The notes under the pieces were generated by a model that saw nothing but the letters and a program-made list of their open reading frames with translations, made no database searches and was not told where the DNA came from. Below are positions 12,791 through 23,844 of a stretch of 64,000 bases of DNA, one piece after another. Position numbers and translations under genes: made by a program. Source of the stretch: Phoenix dactylifera (taxonomy: Eukaryota; Streptophyta; Magnoliopsida; Arecales; Arecaceae); the NCBI RefSeq assembly GCF_009389715.1, contig NC_052399.1, positions 18,169,646 through 18,233,645 of the forward strand. Reading direction: 5' to 3'. The number at the start of each line of letters is the position of its first letter. Position 1 is the first letter of the stretch.

Positions 12791-15700
12791 TCATATATAC
12801 AGGGCATCGCTATGCTGATTACTTGAGGGATACACGCCTTGATTAGAAGGAGCTTGGGTGGAGGAACCCTGATCAACCAGGGCTGAGTGTCTGACACCTC
12901 TCTTCTGAACACTATCAACTACGGGGCGACATACCTTGCTTGCCTTTTAACCCATAGATGGGCTTCAAAGGGAAAGTTGCAGTACAAGTTACATGCATTG
13001 CCTCTATAACCTAATCCACTTCCAAAAGATATAGATAATGCAAAAAGTACCTTCTGCTTCCTCAAAATGAACTTCCTTCACCATGTTAGCAGAAGCATGG
13101 TACTCAAACCTGCCATTGCACAGCAGCTAAAATGAACAAAGCAAAATAATCTTCTTATTCTACCTAAATAAAGAAGTTCTACTGCAACCCAGAGAGAGAG
13201 AGAGAGAGGACAATGATTCTTAAGAGAGACATACAGCTTTATATATTCAGTTATTTGAATTGATTGATGCATGGAATTCAAATTTGGAAACAGGCACTGA
13301 GAAGATGGATAAGATGCCTCCACTGAGATTGTAATGTCGTTAACAAAGAAAAAAAGACACTGACTGACTTGTTATGTTTAATGACAAACACAAACTCAAG
13401 TAACTGTTATGAAATAAAAATATTTGTTTTCTGAGTCTGCAAATTTAAGGAGATAAGAAGAAACTAATGATAACAAAGTTGCATTTCAGCAAGACAATGT
13501 TCAATGTACCAATGAACAGCAGCAACTGGTTTGAATATCATTGATTCCTTTCGTGAAAAAAAAGAACATCAAGCCTAATCCCAACTACTTGGAATCAGCT
13601 TAAAATTCATATTTATTCACCATTTGATTTTCTATTTCATGCCTGACCATCAAATTATTTCATGTCTGCAAATAAGCGGTGCTGGTTACTTTTGCAGTCT
13701 ATACATAATATCTGACCCTGTTAAAATTGTTAAAAGTAACAGAACTTGCACCTAAAGCATTTATTTCTTATTTATTAAAAATCGTGAAACTAGTCTGCCT
13801 AAATGCCATATAAGTAAGGAGAAAGACTATGCTACTATATAAATTTTTTTGGACCTATTGATCAAAAAGAACCTTTTTCCTTTTATAGCAGCTATTTAAG
13901 TAAATAGACAGTGACTAAACAGGGCAAGAGTTTGTTTTTCAGCTAAAATAAATAAGTATAGAAGACATAACTCCATTCTTTTCTATAAAGCAAGGTCACA
14001 TAAATAATTTTAGAAGAAGAAATGAGGTGGTGGACGCTCTAATTAAGCAGGGAGGTTAGATGGATGTGTGGTGTGTGAATCCTTGTTTAACTCTGATTTC
14101 TGAACTATATCACTATTTTATCTGAAAGGACTTTTTGAGTAACAAACTTTGGATTATGTGAACATATAAAGATGAAGTAAATAATTTGAACTTTTACTTC
14201 TAAGAAAATAACTTAAAATAAATAAAAAAATATGCATAATTTACGAGGTAAATGGGAACAAAAGTTGCGTATTGGGTGGAACCATGATAACTATAAATGA
14301 CTATAAAGCAGACATTATGACAGTGCTACTTCGATAGAGATCAGGATAAAATAGTTTACAATTGGATTTCCCGGTCAATTATTAGTCTGAGAATTAAATA
14401 ATGATTTTATATGGAATCCAAATAGCAGCATAAAACAAGATAAGGTGACATAATGAGCAATAACATATTTGCATAAATATATTGTCTGGCTGCATGACAT
14501 CCATCTATTGACATGCTAATTATGGGTGACAAAAGTGCTTGTGCCAAAGTCCCACATCTGCACTCCAGGTATCACAGTGAACAGATAACAATACTAATAG
14601 CGTGAAAAATGGTTTTTGACAAGAACTATGCCATGTGATCAGCCAGACTATATGGCAAACAATTATGTATTTGCATTATTATTCTAGAATAACTGTATTT
14701 TTGATAACTACAAACTGCAACTTTGACATCAAGTGATAGGAGATATTTTTTTCTGAATTATTAATATAGACAATTTGCCCTTTCAAATAGTCATTGCATC
14801 TGAATTCTAATCTTCTTTCTACATATGGATGGTTTAGCACTCAAATGCTGTATGTTATTGCACCAACTAGCATACTCATATGGTTTTGATGAAGCAAATA
14901 CTATGGTTTGGATCAAGGTTCGTCGTACCGGTACCGAACCCCGTACCGGTGTCGTACTAGTATAGATGTACCGAGTATCGGTACGGTACGGTATGCGGTA
15001 TGCCAGGTATACCGACATTGGCGTACCGATATCGGTACCCATCGGTACGGATACGGTACGCCCCGGTACCGACCGGTACAGCATACCATGGTTTGGATAT
15101 TGTAATATGTTATGTTGCTGCTCCTAAAGAATGACACATTTTCTTTTCTTAAGAAAAATACGGCATGGGTGCGCATAGACAGAGAATTTAAATGCATGCT
15201 ACTAAAGTCGGAAAATGGAATGTGGAATGAGAAGGTCCCATCCATACCTGTTTGAGAAAACCACCCCAACCTCATAGTCAGATCTGCCTTTGGTAGCTTC
15301 AACAAGCACAGAAACAATTTCTGTTTTCCTTGTGCTCGCCATGAGGCAGTCATATTCACTAGGAACAATGATTGCAAAAAAGTTATCACTCAGCTTGCTC
15401 AGGCATATCTTATCAACAGTTGCCAGTGGCATCCGCCGTTTCAACACATCAGCATCTGGATCAACAATATAGATCGCACACTCTGTGATCAACATTATGC
15501 ATTGCTTTATTTTTCCAGATCCCGTAAACTTCAAAACTTTGTCAGCAAACAGAACTTTTTGATCACCTGCAGAGATGGATGATAATTTCGGGCACGAGCA
15601 ACAGTTCAGATCTTTGATTTGTCTTTCATGGTCACTATTTTTGCTTCTTTTTTTTTTTATAAATGGTCATTAAAACATTGAATCTGTAAATATTCAGACA

Positions 15701-17197
15701 ATGAAAATAAATGGATATAACTAAAGATTTGTTGGTGTTACCCACAACTGGAGCATTCCCTCATTAAACTTGATCATTATCATAATAATTAATGAAACCA
15801 GCACTAAATTGTTACTTTTCAAGTTGGGCCTCAGTTCTTTAATTTCTCAAAAAAGCTGTGTTAATTTCACTTAAAATGTCACAGCCCAGGACCTCATAAA
15901 AAAAAAGGCTAACCGGAAGATATTATTTGGATTCCTTAGTTTGTAAAGTATCCAAGATTTCCTCGACGAATAACCAATGTAAGACTAAATACATGCCTGT
16001 ACAGGTTCTTATATACTTTCTCTATTTAAGCTTTAGCATCTTCGCTGAGCTAAAGGTCTAAATCATATCCATTCATAAACACCACGATCAGCTCATAGTC
16101 AATTCAAATAGATCCATGCTGCAAGGTCCCCTCATCCAAATATAACAACCACAAATATAACATTTTCCTGCACATTATTTTGATATCCCTCATTTCATGT
16201 ATTTCCTATTCAGCTATTTAGCTCTCGTTATTGCATTTTGATCTAATATTAATAGACAGAACAAATTTGGACCAGCCACCATGGTCAATCTGCTAGCCAG
16301 TGCATGTCAAAGAACACCTACTTACGAGCAATTAGGGTCAATTACAAGTTGAGACAATAGTCTGATACCTGTCTGTAATGCAAGACTGACTTGACCTGGA
16401 CCTGATACAACCCAACCTTACTTTTCTGAGAAAAGGGAGGGAATAAGGCCACCCGGATTTCATTAAGTGATGCAACCCAACCAATCGCCACCCCCACTTC
16501 ATAAAATACAAGAAAAATGTCAAATTAGCATGAAACCAGGCGAATGCAATCCATGTGCAGACTCTTAAAAGAAATGACACCATCTTACATGAAGCACATG
16601 AAGCTTACAAGAAGGTACTCACCTAATTAAAACGCTACATAGATTAAACGTATTGTGTTATTATTAAACCAGGGGAAAATTTTGCAAGTGCTTCTATTCA
16701 GATTGCAGCACTGCTGCAGTGAAAGCCTAAAACTCAAAAGACTAACAAAACAAGCCCCTTCGCAACCCAGAAGTATAGTAATACTATCAAGACGAGTCCA
16801 ACATAAGTAAAAATTGTTGAATGAGAACTGAAGTAAGAAGCCGCTAAGAATTGAACAAAAAAAAAAGAAAAAAAAAACCCTGAAAAAGAAAATTTTCAAC
16901 CAACGATCAATAGTTCTATCTTTCAGTTAGTGAAGAAGGATTAGAGGGAGGGGGCAATCAACCTCGCTTGGATAACATGGAAGAGAGGTAAGGATCGGAG
17001 GGGACGTCGAGGTAATCTCCCTTGCAGTCTCGCCGGAGGGAGGCTCTTCGCCGGACCTTCACCCCCATGAACGGCTTCAGTTCCCCACTGGTGTCGCTAG
17101 CTTCTGAAATCTTTTGGCTCTGGCCTTCGCCTCTAGCCCGGTCGAGGGTCTCTGAAGCTTGGATTTGAACTCCCCTTGGTAGCTTCAGTCGATCCAT
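12791..17197 (-). CDS. Myosin TH1-tail-like protein (motor-less), 3-4 exons
   Basis: Exon 1 is 16963-17197 (start ATG at 17197), exon 2 is 15248-15566 and exon 3 is 13051-13109. All junctions are GT-AG and phase-consistent (phase 1, 2, 1). The 204 residues obtained read like the plant single-domain relatives of the myosin I TH1 tail. Visible landmarks are GDYLDVPSDP near residue 60, VLFADKVLKFTGSGK, AIYIVDPDADVLKRRMPLA, KICLSKLSDNFFAIIVPSEY, then SNRFEYHASANMVKEVHFEE. TH1 tails bind acidic membrane lipids; no motor or IQ motif is present, so a membrane-associated role is only an inference. The last exon is uncertain: an in-phase candidate is 12791-12897 (ending ..DALYI, total about 239 residues), and an alternative acceptor at about 12905 gives a shorter tail. 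Confidence 0.83.
13558..13660 (+). mobile_element. Possible SINE remnant (Au-like)
   Basis: GCCTAATCCCAACTACTTGG followed by AATCAGCT and then a T-rich segment resembles the conserved body of plant Au-type SINEs. No poly-T terminus or target duplication was defined. It lies in intron 2 of the TH1-like gene. Confidence 0.35.
14914..15087. mobile_element. GTACCG-rich mini-transposon (MITE-like, ~174 bp)
   Basis: An 11-bp direct repeat, ATGGTTTGGAT, flanks the segment exactly (14903-14913 and 15088-15098). The interior is a dense mixture of GTACCG/CGGTAC palindromes. The ends are imperfect inverted repeats: GGTTCGTCGTACCGGT at the left against GGTATGCTGTACCGGT read inwards from the right. The flanking repeat length is compatible with a Mutator-like target duplication (8-11 bp), but no transposase is present. 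It lies in intron 2 of the TH1-like gene. Short frames on both strands are by-products of the repeat. Confidence 0.65.
15877..16148 (-). mobile_element. Degraded TRIM copy in TH1-gene intron 1
   Basis: The sequence follows the 11241-11678 TRIM in the same order: LTR-like AGGACCTCA...GGCTAACCGGAAG to about 16014, then the centre with ACCACGATCAGC and GATCCATGCTGCA. It carries many substitutions, and the second LTR is essentially missing after ATAACAACC. It is an older insertion than the intact copy. Confidence 0.7.
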
Positions 17198-17302
17198 CGC
17201 CTTCCGTTCTCTCTCCTTTCTGCGTTTGTTTTCTCTTTCTTAAAAGCATGGGGTCGCTGGTACCCTGGATTCGCCAGCGGAAGGCTATTTAGTGGCTTAA
17301 AG

Positions 17303-17315
17303 ATAATATATAACG
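17303..17315 (-). promoter_or_regulatory. Candidate TATA box of the TH1-like gene
   Basis: The minus strand reads GTTATATATTATC about 107 bp upstream of the start codon at 17197. A leader of about 80 nt rich in CT and AG runs follows. The spacing fits a plant TATA promoter; no transcript evidence is available. Confidence 0.45.
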
Positions 17316-17535
17316 ATAATAAAGTTGGTGTTGATTTATAACGATAAAAGTTCAGCAAATTGCACAATAAACTTTTCTAATAGTTGGTGAATAAAGTAAT
17401 AGGTCTACAAAAGTAATAGCTTTGCACCATGGCCCAAGATCATTATTCCTTTCTTGAGGAAGTTCGCAATTGATTAATAGACTGCAAAAGAAGCTTAGCT
17501 GTCTCGTGTTTTGGAAAGGGGGAAATATAATTATA

Positions 17536-17538
<3 letters not shown>

Positions 17539-17612
<74 letters not shown>
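17539..17612. repeat. (TA)n microsatellite
   Basis: About 37 uninterrupted TA dinucleotides, roughly 230 bp upstream of the candidate TATA box of the TH1-like gene. It produces spurious Tyr-Ile frames on both strands. Confidence 0.97.
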
Positions 17613-17617
<5 letters not shown>

Positions 17618-17619
17618 TA

Positions 17620-19280
17620 GCATACAATTCGTTTCAATTTATTTTTATTTTTATTTTTTTGGTACAATCACATGTTTTTTGATATCGGAAGCCTAGCTGT
17701 CATGACTTCATCCCACTTTCGACTCTCTTTTCAAAGCATGCAATTATAATTTTTTGTCTCTCGGCGGAGTCTCTCTACACGTGTAAAGTTAGGTAAAGTT
17801 CTCGCGACTAAAAAAGAAAAAAGAAAAAAGAAACTCATAGTAAATATAGACAACGTTGCTGAGGATTTCTTGGCACTTTTGACAAATGTTCTCCACTTTA
17901 AAACCTAGCCCTAGAAAGTAAGGATTTTATGTGCAATTTTTCAAGATCAAGTACTCATTTATCCCAAGCAAACATGTATTTACATATATTTGAACGCATA
18001 TATATAAATATATATATATATGTATAATTTTTATATTTGATTATATATTAATAAATTATTCTTGATGTGGCAAAAGCAACAGAATTTTATTATTATGTTT
18101 GATTTAAAACATGGGGAGGAAAAAAGGGAAAAAATAGAACCCATGGATTAAGAATATAATCCCATTACTCTTGGTTCCGTGAAACATCAAGTCTTACCAT
18201 AATAGAGTAGGTTTAGAAGAAATAGTATAAAAACAATATTTTTAGAAAGTGTGAGGTCAATACACGACAAAAGTAGAGCAATCCAAGCAAGAAACTGTTT
18301 TCCATTTCCCTTGTGCTACTTTGCGTCGCCAACCATAATATTTGCAAAAGACAACAAATTTCGCATATAGATATTTTTGATACAAATATCACAAATAAAT
18401 ATTGAAATACACAACTATGAAATATATTAAAATTATATAATTTTTTGACAATTTAATATTTTATTTATAGACCCAGGTAAATCCAATTATTAAGTCAAGA
18501 AATATCTACTAAGAGATAACACTCATTTAATTTCCTTTTTTTTTTTTTGGTAGAAGAAAGGGCATGCCAGCTAAAGTGAAAAAAAATAAAGTATAGAGTA
18601 CGTGACAACCTTACAAAGATATAAAAAAAAACCCAACCAATGTAAAACTTAGGTAGCACAGACAAAAGAGAACTAATTTCCAAAATCTCCAACTGCAGCA
18701 GGAAACTTGAAATGCACCCAAAGGAGAATACAGAGACAAAGTAAATCAACCGAGAGAAGCAGTGTCTGACAACAGAACAAGGCCTAGCTGACTCAAGATG
18801 ATATAAAAATTAATTTTAGATAATTCTGCCAATTAAAGCACCTTGTTCTGATCTTCAAAGGCAAGCTACCTTGTCCATGCCTAATTCCCATACGTCCTTG
18901 TTCAACACAGTGCATATCTTGATGCGATTATGTAAAACTTTCAGCTTATAAAACATAAATAAAAGCAGCATTGATGTATTACCATAAAATATTTATCTTA
19001 GCTTATTGGTTTACTGCAAAACCAATTTCACTCCTTTCAAATCCAATTTGACTCGAACCAACAAACCGAGCAGCCATGATTGATGTCGACATTGACATCA
19101 ATACCCCAATATCGCATTCGTGGGGGCTAATAACAGTCTCCTCTCCAACGTACTACTATTATCTAACAAAAAAATACAAGCCCCCTGTTACAACATCCAG
19201 TTCATCAACTTATTTTTCTTCCATCAGAAAAGAACAACGATAGGAACAGGAGAATACGGACTCCTTGATTAAGACCTGGT
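17620..19280. other. Intergenic, AT-rich, no gene seen
   Basis: Contains AT-rich runs (17998-18020 TATATA) and poly-T tracts. No coding or structural signal was recognised. Confidence 0.5.
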
Positions 19281-19314
19281 ACTAGCCTAAAAGAACAGCA
19301 TAAATGAAAGGAGT

Positions 19315-19640
19315 CTCTTTGGCCTCCTTATGTGGGTTAGTGTGGTCCATCGCCTCGGCCGACCCACCATCGGTTAACAGCGAGACGCTATCCTCCATCC
19401 TAACTTCCGCGTGCGGGATTGCTACGATCGTCCGTGGACCCACGGATTGGAGGGTCCAGATGCACCCCCCGGGCGCCGCTCGGGTGGGAGATGAGGACAT
19501 GGGAGCGCTCGGACGCGGACATGTGGAAGAATGTGGAGCGTTCCCGCTCTAAATCATATCCTGCGCTGCCGCGCCACCTACCAAAACGCATTCATCGGGC
19601 GCTCCTCTCGATGATTGGCCGTGGGGATTGAGAAATTATA
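19315..19640. other. GC-rich island without a recognisable gene
   Basis: About 325 bp of GC-rich sequence stands out sharply from AT-rich flanks. Open frames exist in several registers on both strands (longest about 82 codons), which is what CpG-rich DNA gives by chance, and none resembles a known protein. CCAATCAT on the minus strand near 19606-19616 and TGGGTCCACGG motifs would suit a promoter or an old transposon fragment. Confidence 0.4.
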
Positions 19641-19644
19641 TTCA

Positions 19645-21650
19645 CCACAAATCACTGCTGCTTGGATCCATTGCAGCGCAGCGAGATAAGAATTTATGTA
19701 AACAAGCGAGTTTAATTGGCATGGTGCATGGTTATATTGGTGTGTGCTTGCAGTGCAGGACATAATTTTTTATAAATATATAAATAATAGATAGAATGAT
19801 AAAAGAAATTAGGATGAGATGTTATGCAATAATGGATAATTTGAAATAAGATTTCGGTAGATGGTGGGAATGCCACCATATAGAAATAGGCTAATTTTTG
19901 GGTTGAATAGGAGTTGATAGTTAGCTTGAGCTGTTGTAACTAGAATTTTTAATTTTCTGCAGTGTTTGATCTTTGTTAAGGTCAACAAGAGACATGAAAG
20001 AGGTTGTGATGCTATGGATGTATCATTGATACATGGACTACTTCACAACAACCGCTATAATTTTTTTCCTTTTGAAGAATTGAAATTATGGGACTTAATA
20101 TCAATATCATTAAAAATATATTATTACTAAGTAAAAAGTATCCATACATAGCTTTATTTTGTGTTTTGCAGATGATTATAAATATTAACAAAAATATTCT
20201 AATGCTGTAACTAATTAAATAGGCTTATTTTTTGTGTGTTATACAATCATGAATATATTACTATGATCATGATAACTTTCGCAATACCTCCACAGGGGAC
20301 ATCATGGAGAAGAAAGTTGTCCTCAATTTAAAAAGCTGTAAAATTTGAGATGACGAGCCATCAAGGTATCATTGAAGATTGTACTATACTTTTGCTTTGA
20401 AGTTATAGCCGTTCTATTTTACAATGTACATAATCTCAAATAAGCTGCATAGTGGTCCCCCTGGATGGTCAGAACTCAAAAGTTAAGAGTAACATACATA
20501 ATTAATCGGTGAAGCAAACTCAATGATATATTTGGTGGGGGTCCAAGGTCCTCGTTGTAGAAGTAAGGGATCAATCTTTCACGGGCATATATTTGCATCA
20601 ATCGTACATTTGTTCCGAGATTGTATCGTTGTGAAATGTTCACAAGCAAATGCTTTAGATATGTACCTATAGTATCTAATATCAGGAATCATGTGAAGTT
20701 ACTTGTGATTCACAAACATGTTCATAGTAGTTAATTCTTTCTTCTATACATAGAAGAGAGTCCTATCAAGTAGTGAAATGGTTGCCTCCTCGAGCGCCTC
20801 ACTAGCAAATAACAGAGGTTTCTATCAAAAAATCAAGTAAATTCAAAATATTTCACACCAATCACTTGAAGCCACTTTCGATGGTACGTCAAAAGCCAAA
20901 ACAAACACAAAGCATATAAGACATCAACTATTGTAAATATGCAAAAAATATTACTGACAAGTGGCACCAATTGTAGTGAGGTATAGTCTAATCCATATAA
21001 TTCTGTTACCCATGATTCTAATAAGTTCTTCCCATTTCTACTTAGCTAATCGATTAGGAAAATATGTCATTCACACAATAGTGGATCAAGTTTGCCGAGT
21101 TAGATATAAGGAGATATATTGAATAGTTTTTTAGTTAAAAAAGTAGAATTATGCTAGAGTTTTTTTGTAATCAAAATAAATATGCAAGTATCGTAGAAAA
21201 CCTTTCATTGCTTGATGAGAGCCGTCGGAAAATATAGCTATTTGATAACTAATTTTTAGACTTTCAGCATCTTGGATCCAAAAGCTATTAAATTTCTTAA
21301 GGAAAAGATCCAAAGGTTACTGCTTATGAGGTAGATTTCTGATCATATATTAAATAAGATAGTAAAATAGGTCACCCCAATCAGTATGTAATTCATCACT
21401 GCTCAGTTCCCCATCAACATGTAATGCTGACATGGCATGCTTTATGATTGGCTCAACCTCATGAATTGTACTCCAATGCCCTCATGCCATGTCATGCAGC
21501 GAGTTCAGTGGCGCAGAGCATCACTGTTACCAGGATAGCTGTGGTAACTGGTCGGTCAGTGAGCTCTGAGCAGCTGTTTTCTTGCTTCACATAAACATCC
21601 AAATTGGAGGCCATAGATTCCGTTATTCGGCGAAATTATATTTCCATTAT
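19645..21650. other. Intergenic, no gene seen
   Basis: AT-rich sequence with no long frames, no clear repeats and no recognisable RNA gene. Confidence 0.5.
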
Positions 21651-21654
21651 TGGC

Positions 21655-21945
21655 CCGGTCACCGACAAAATACCTGGTCCTTCCTTGGACGCTCCTTCCA
21701 ATACTCCCTCGTCACGTCATCTCCCTCCAACCAGGGTGCGCGTGAATCCCGCGATTTAAAGCCCAGCTCCCTTTCCGACACTCGCCATCTTCCTCTCTTC
21801 CCTCCGTGTACCATCCTCCGCGGGAACAAACTCTCACGCCGTCTCCCAGATCTCACCCTCGCTCGACCCTCCGCGGGAACTCCGCACCGCCGCCTTCTCC
21901 TCTCAATCTCCCCTCCCGCTTCCTTCCACCAAGCCTGAAATTTTT
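21655..21945 (+). promoter_or_regulatory. Promoter/leader-like region upstream of the NHL gene
   Basis: A GC- and CT-rich block has a TATA-like GATTTAAAGCCC at about 21752-21763. It is followed by a pyrimidine-rich stretch typical of monocot 5' leaders, with CCGCGGGAAC occurring twice (about 21819 and 21872). It is 260-450 bp upstream of the NHL start codon, and the AT-rich gap between could be a 5'UTR intron. An independent short transcript is the alternative. Confidence 0.4.
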
Positions 21946-22207
21946 ACGTTACTTTTTGAATCATCAAATCATCCACTCTTGCAGTCTTTCTCGTGATTTG
22001 TATACATATAACTATTTAAATTTTATGCAAATCATAAATTTCATGATTTGTTCTTCAGCTCTTGTAATAATTTCACCATAATTAATTTGTTCTTATATCT
22101 ATTCATTTTTATAGAATGTATAAATAAAATCGTGGAGCGAATCAGATCTATATTTTTTTGGTACAAGCGAATCAGATTGATTTAAGTTCTCCGGCGGCTG
22201 CAAGAGA

Positions 22208-22990
22208 ATGGCTGAAGGGCCGGCGGTGAAACCGGTGTTCCAGAAGCCGGCGGTGAAACCGGTGCTCCAGAAGCCGCCGGGCTACCGGGACCCGGCGGCG
22301 CCGAGGCCGGCGGCCCCGAAGCCCCCGCCGCGGCGGCCACAGCTCCCCCCAACGTTCCGGCAGGCTGGGAAGGCCCCCCGACGCCGGCGCAGGCAGTTCT
22401 CCAGCTGCTGCCTCTGCTGCTGGCTCCTCGCCGCCGCCATCGCCATCGCCTTCCTCATCGCCGTCGCCGGCAGTATCGCCTACCTCTGGTTCCAGCCCCG
22501 CCTCCCCTCCTTCCGCCTCCAGTCCGTCCAGGCCTCGCGGTTCCGCGTCGCCACCAGATCCGACGGAACCTTCCTCAACGCCGCCACCACCGTCCGGATC
22601 CTAGCCTCGAATCCTAACGGCAAGATCGGGCTCGCGTACGGAGACGGGGAGGGGTGGGTGACGGTGGTGGACGACGACGGTGATGTGGAGGTGGGGACGG
22701 CGGCGATCGCCGGATTCGAGCAGGAGAAGAAGAATGCGACGGTGGTGAGGTTCTCGGCGCGCGCGAAGGGAGTCATGGTGGACGACGCGGTGGGGTCCAG
22801 GCTCAAGGCCCGGTTCAGGAGCAAGGAGATCCGGTTCGGGGTGGAGGTCCGGACGAAGCTCGGGGTTCGGGTGGGAGGTAAAACCACTGGGAAGGTGCCG
22901 ATTCGGGTTCTCTGCCAAGCGGTGAGTTTAAGACAGGTGGACGGTGGCCGGACGTCGCCCAAGTGCCACATCAACCTGCTCAGATGGTGA
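22208..22990 (+). CDS. NDR1/HIN1-like (NHL) LEA-2 domain membrane protein
   Basis: An intronless 260-residue protein. The N-terminus (1-56) is proline-rich and cytosolic, with the near-duplicate AVKPVFQKP/AVKPVLQKP at residues 6-23. A basic cluster RRRRRR (58-62) and a cysteine cluster CCLCC (67-71) precede one membrane segment at about 72-94. Residues 100-255 form the extracytoplasmic LEA-14-type beta domain with the family motif NPNGKIG (135-141). This is the usual NHL architecture and length. Relatives are plasma-membrane proteins, some linked to defence signalling or abscisic-acid and salt responses. Whether this member acts in either is not shown by the sequence. Very high GC3 is typical of grass- or palm-like intronless genes. 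The next in-frame ATG lies in the extracytoplasmic region, so this start is the only sensible one. Confidence 0.93.
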   Translation: MAEGPAVKPVFQKPAVKPVLQKPPGYRDPAAPRPAAPKPPPRRPQLPPTFRQAGKAPRRRRRQFSSCCLCCWLLAAAIAIAFLIAVAGSIAYLWFQPRLPSFRLQSVQASRFRVATRSDGTFLNAATTVRILASNPNGKIGLAYGDGEGWVTVVDDDGDVEVGTAAIAGFEQEKKNATVVRFSARAKGVMVDDAVGSRLKARFRSKEIRFGVEVRTKLGVRVGGKTTGKVPIRVLCQAVSLRQVDGGRTSPKCHINLLRW

Positions 22991-23404
22991 GCTCTTTTCC
23001 TTGTTTTATTTATTTTGATTATAAATAAATATGCCGTTCCATGCATCATTATGCCGTTCCGAAAACGAATAACTATGTGGATGTCATCATGAACCATAAA
23101 ATTCATTATCTTTTAATAAATATGGAATGAATAATCTTATATGGATTATATCGAGACTTTTCTATGTATCTGTCTCATAACTATCTCGAAATGGGATTTC
23201 ATGAACAAAAATCACATGGGAGAAGAAAATATGGGCCATATTTTCTATTTTTGCGCCTTTCTATGCATATCCATTCCAAAGAAGAATCCAAAAATTAGAG
23301 ACTGATTTTACTGATGGCGCCGTCAACCCTATAATTAAAAAACCCCCAAAAAAAATCGCATGTGGCATCCACTTTCTTTCTTATTTTTGTAATATGCTTT
23401 TTTT

Positions 23405-23840
23405 CAATACATATTATATGGCCAAATAATATACACCAAGTATATTAATCATTGAGTAAGCTCATACATATCTCTAGATAAATCGATATATAATTTTCAG
23501 AATATGATGTTTATCAGTGCACGGTACCCGACCAGGTGATATGCATTTATCAAATTAGTTATCTAGTAGCCTAAAACATACCTCTAAGCAAATTGATATG
23601 CAATTTTTAGAATAACATATTCACCGATACATACTATATGGCCAGATGATACACACTTATCGACATCCTAATACATATTGCAAGCTTTTTTTTGATACAT
23701 ACCTTCAAGTAAATAGATATATAGTTTTTCATAACATATTTTTTACCAATGATCTTGCAAGCCAATACACACCTCTATATCAATTGATACATAGTTTCCA
23801 AAAATATGGTATTTATTAGTATCAATATATCGTATTCGGT
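23405..23840. repeat. Degenerate ~115-bp repeats
   Basis: The phrase ACCTCTAAGCAAATTGATATGCAATTTT-like recurs with changes at about 23463, 23575, 23693 and 23765. Each is followed by an AACATATT or ATGGTATTTAT-like segment and a variant of ATATGGCCAGATGATACAC. Spacing is 112, 118 and 72 bp, so the units are old and partly deleted. No coding capacity. Confidence 0.55.
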
Positions 23841-23844
23841 TTTC

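Noticed and set aside
14791..15389. Minus-strand 158-codon frame running from TH1 exon 2 into the GTACCG element
   Set aside because: It is out of frame with the TH1 reading and ends in the palindromic repeat; exon 2 has a clear splice donor at 15248.
17352..17696. Open frames with long Tyr-Ile runs on both strands
   Set aside because: They are translations of the (TA)n microsatellite.
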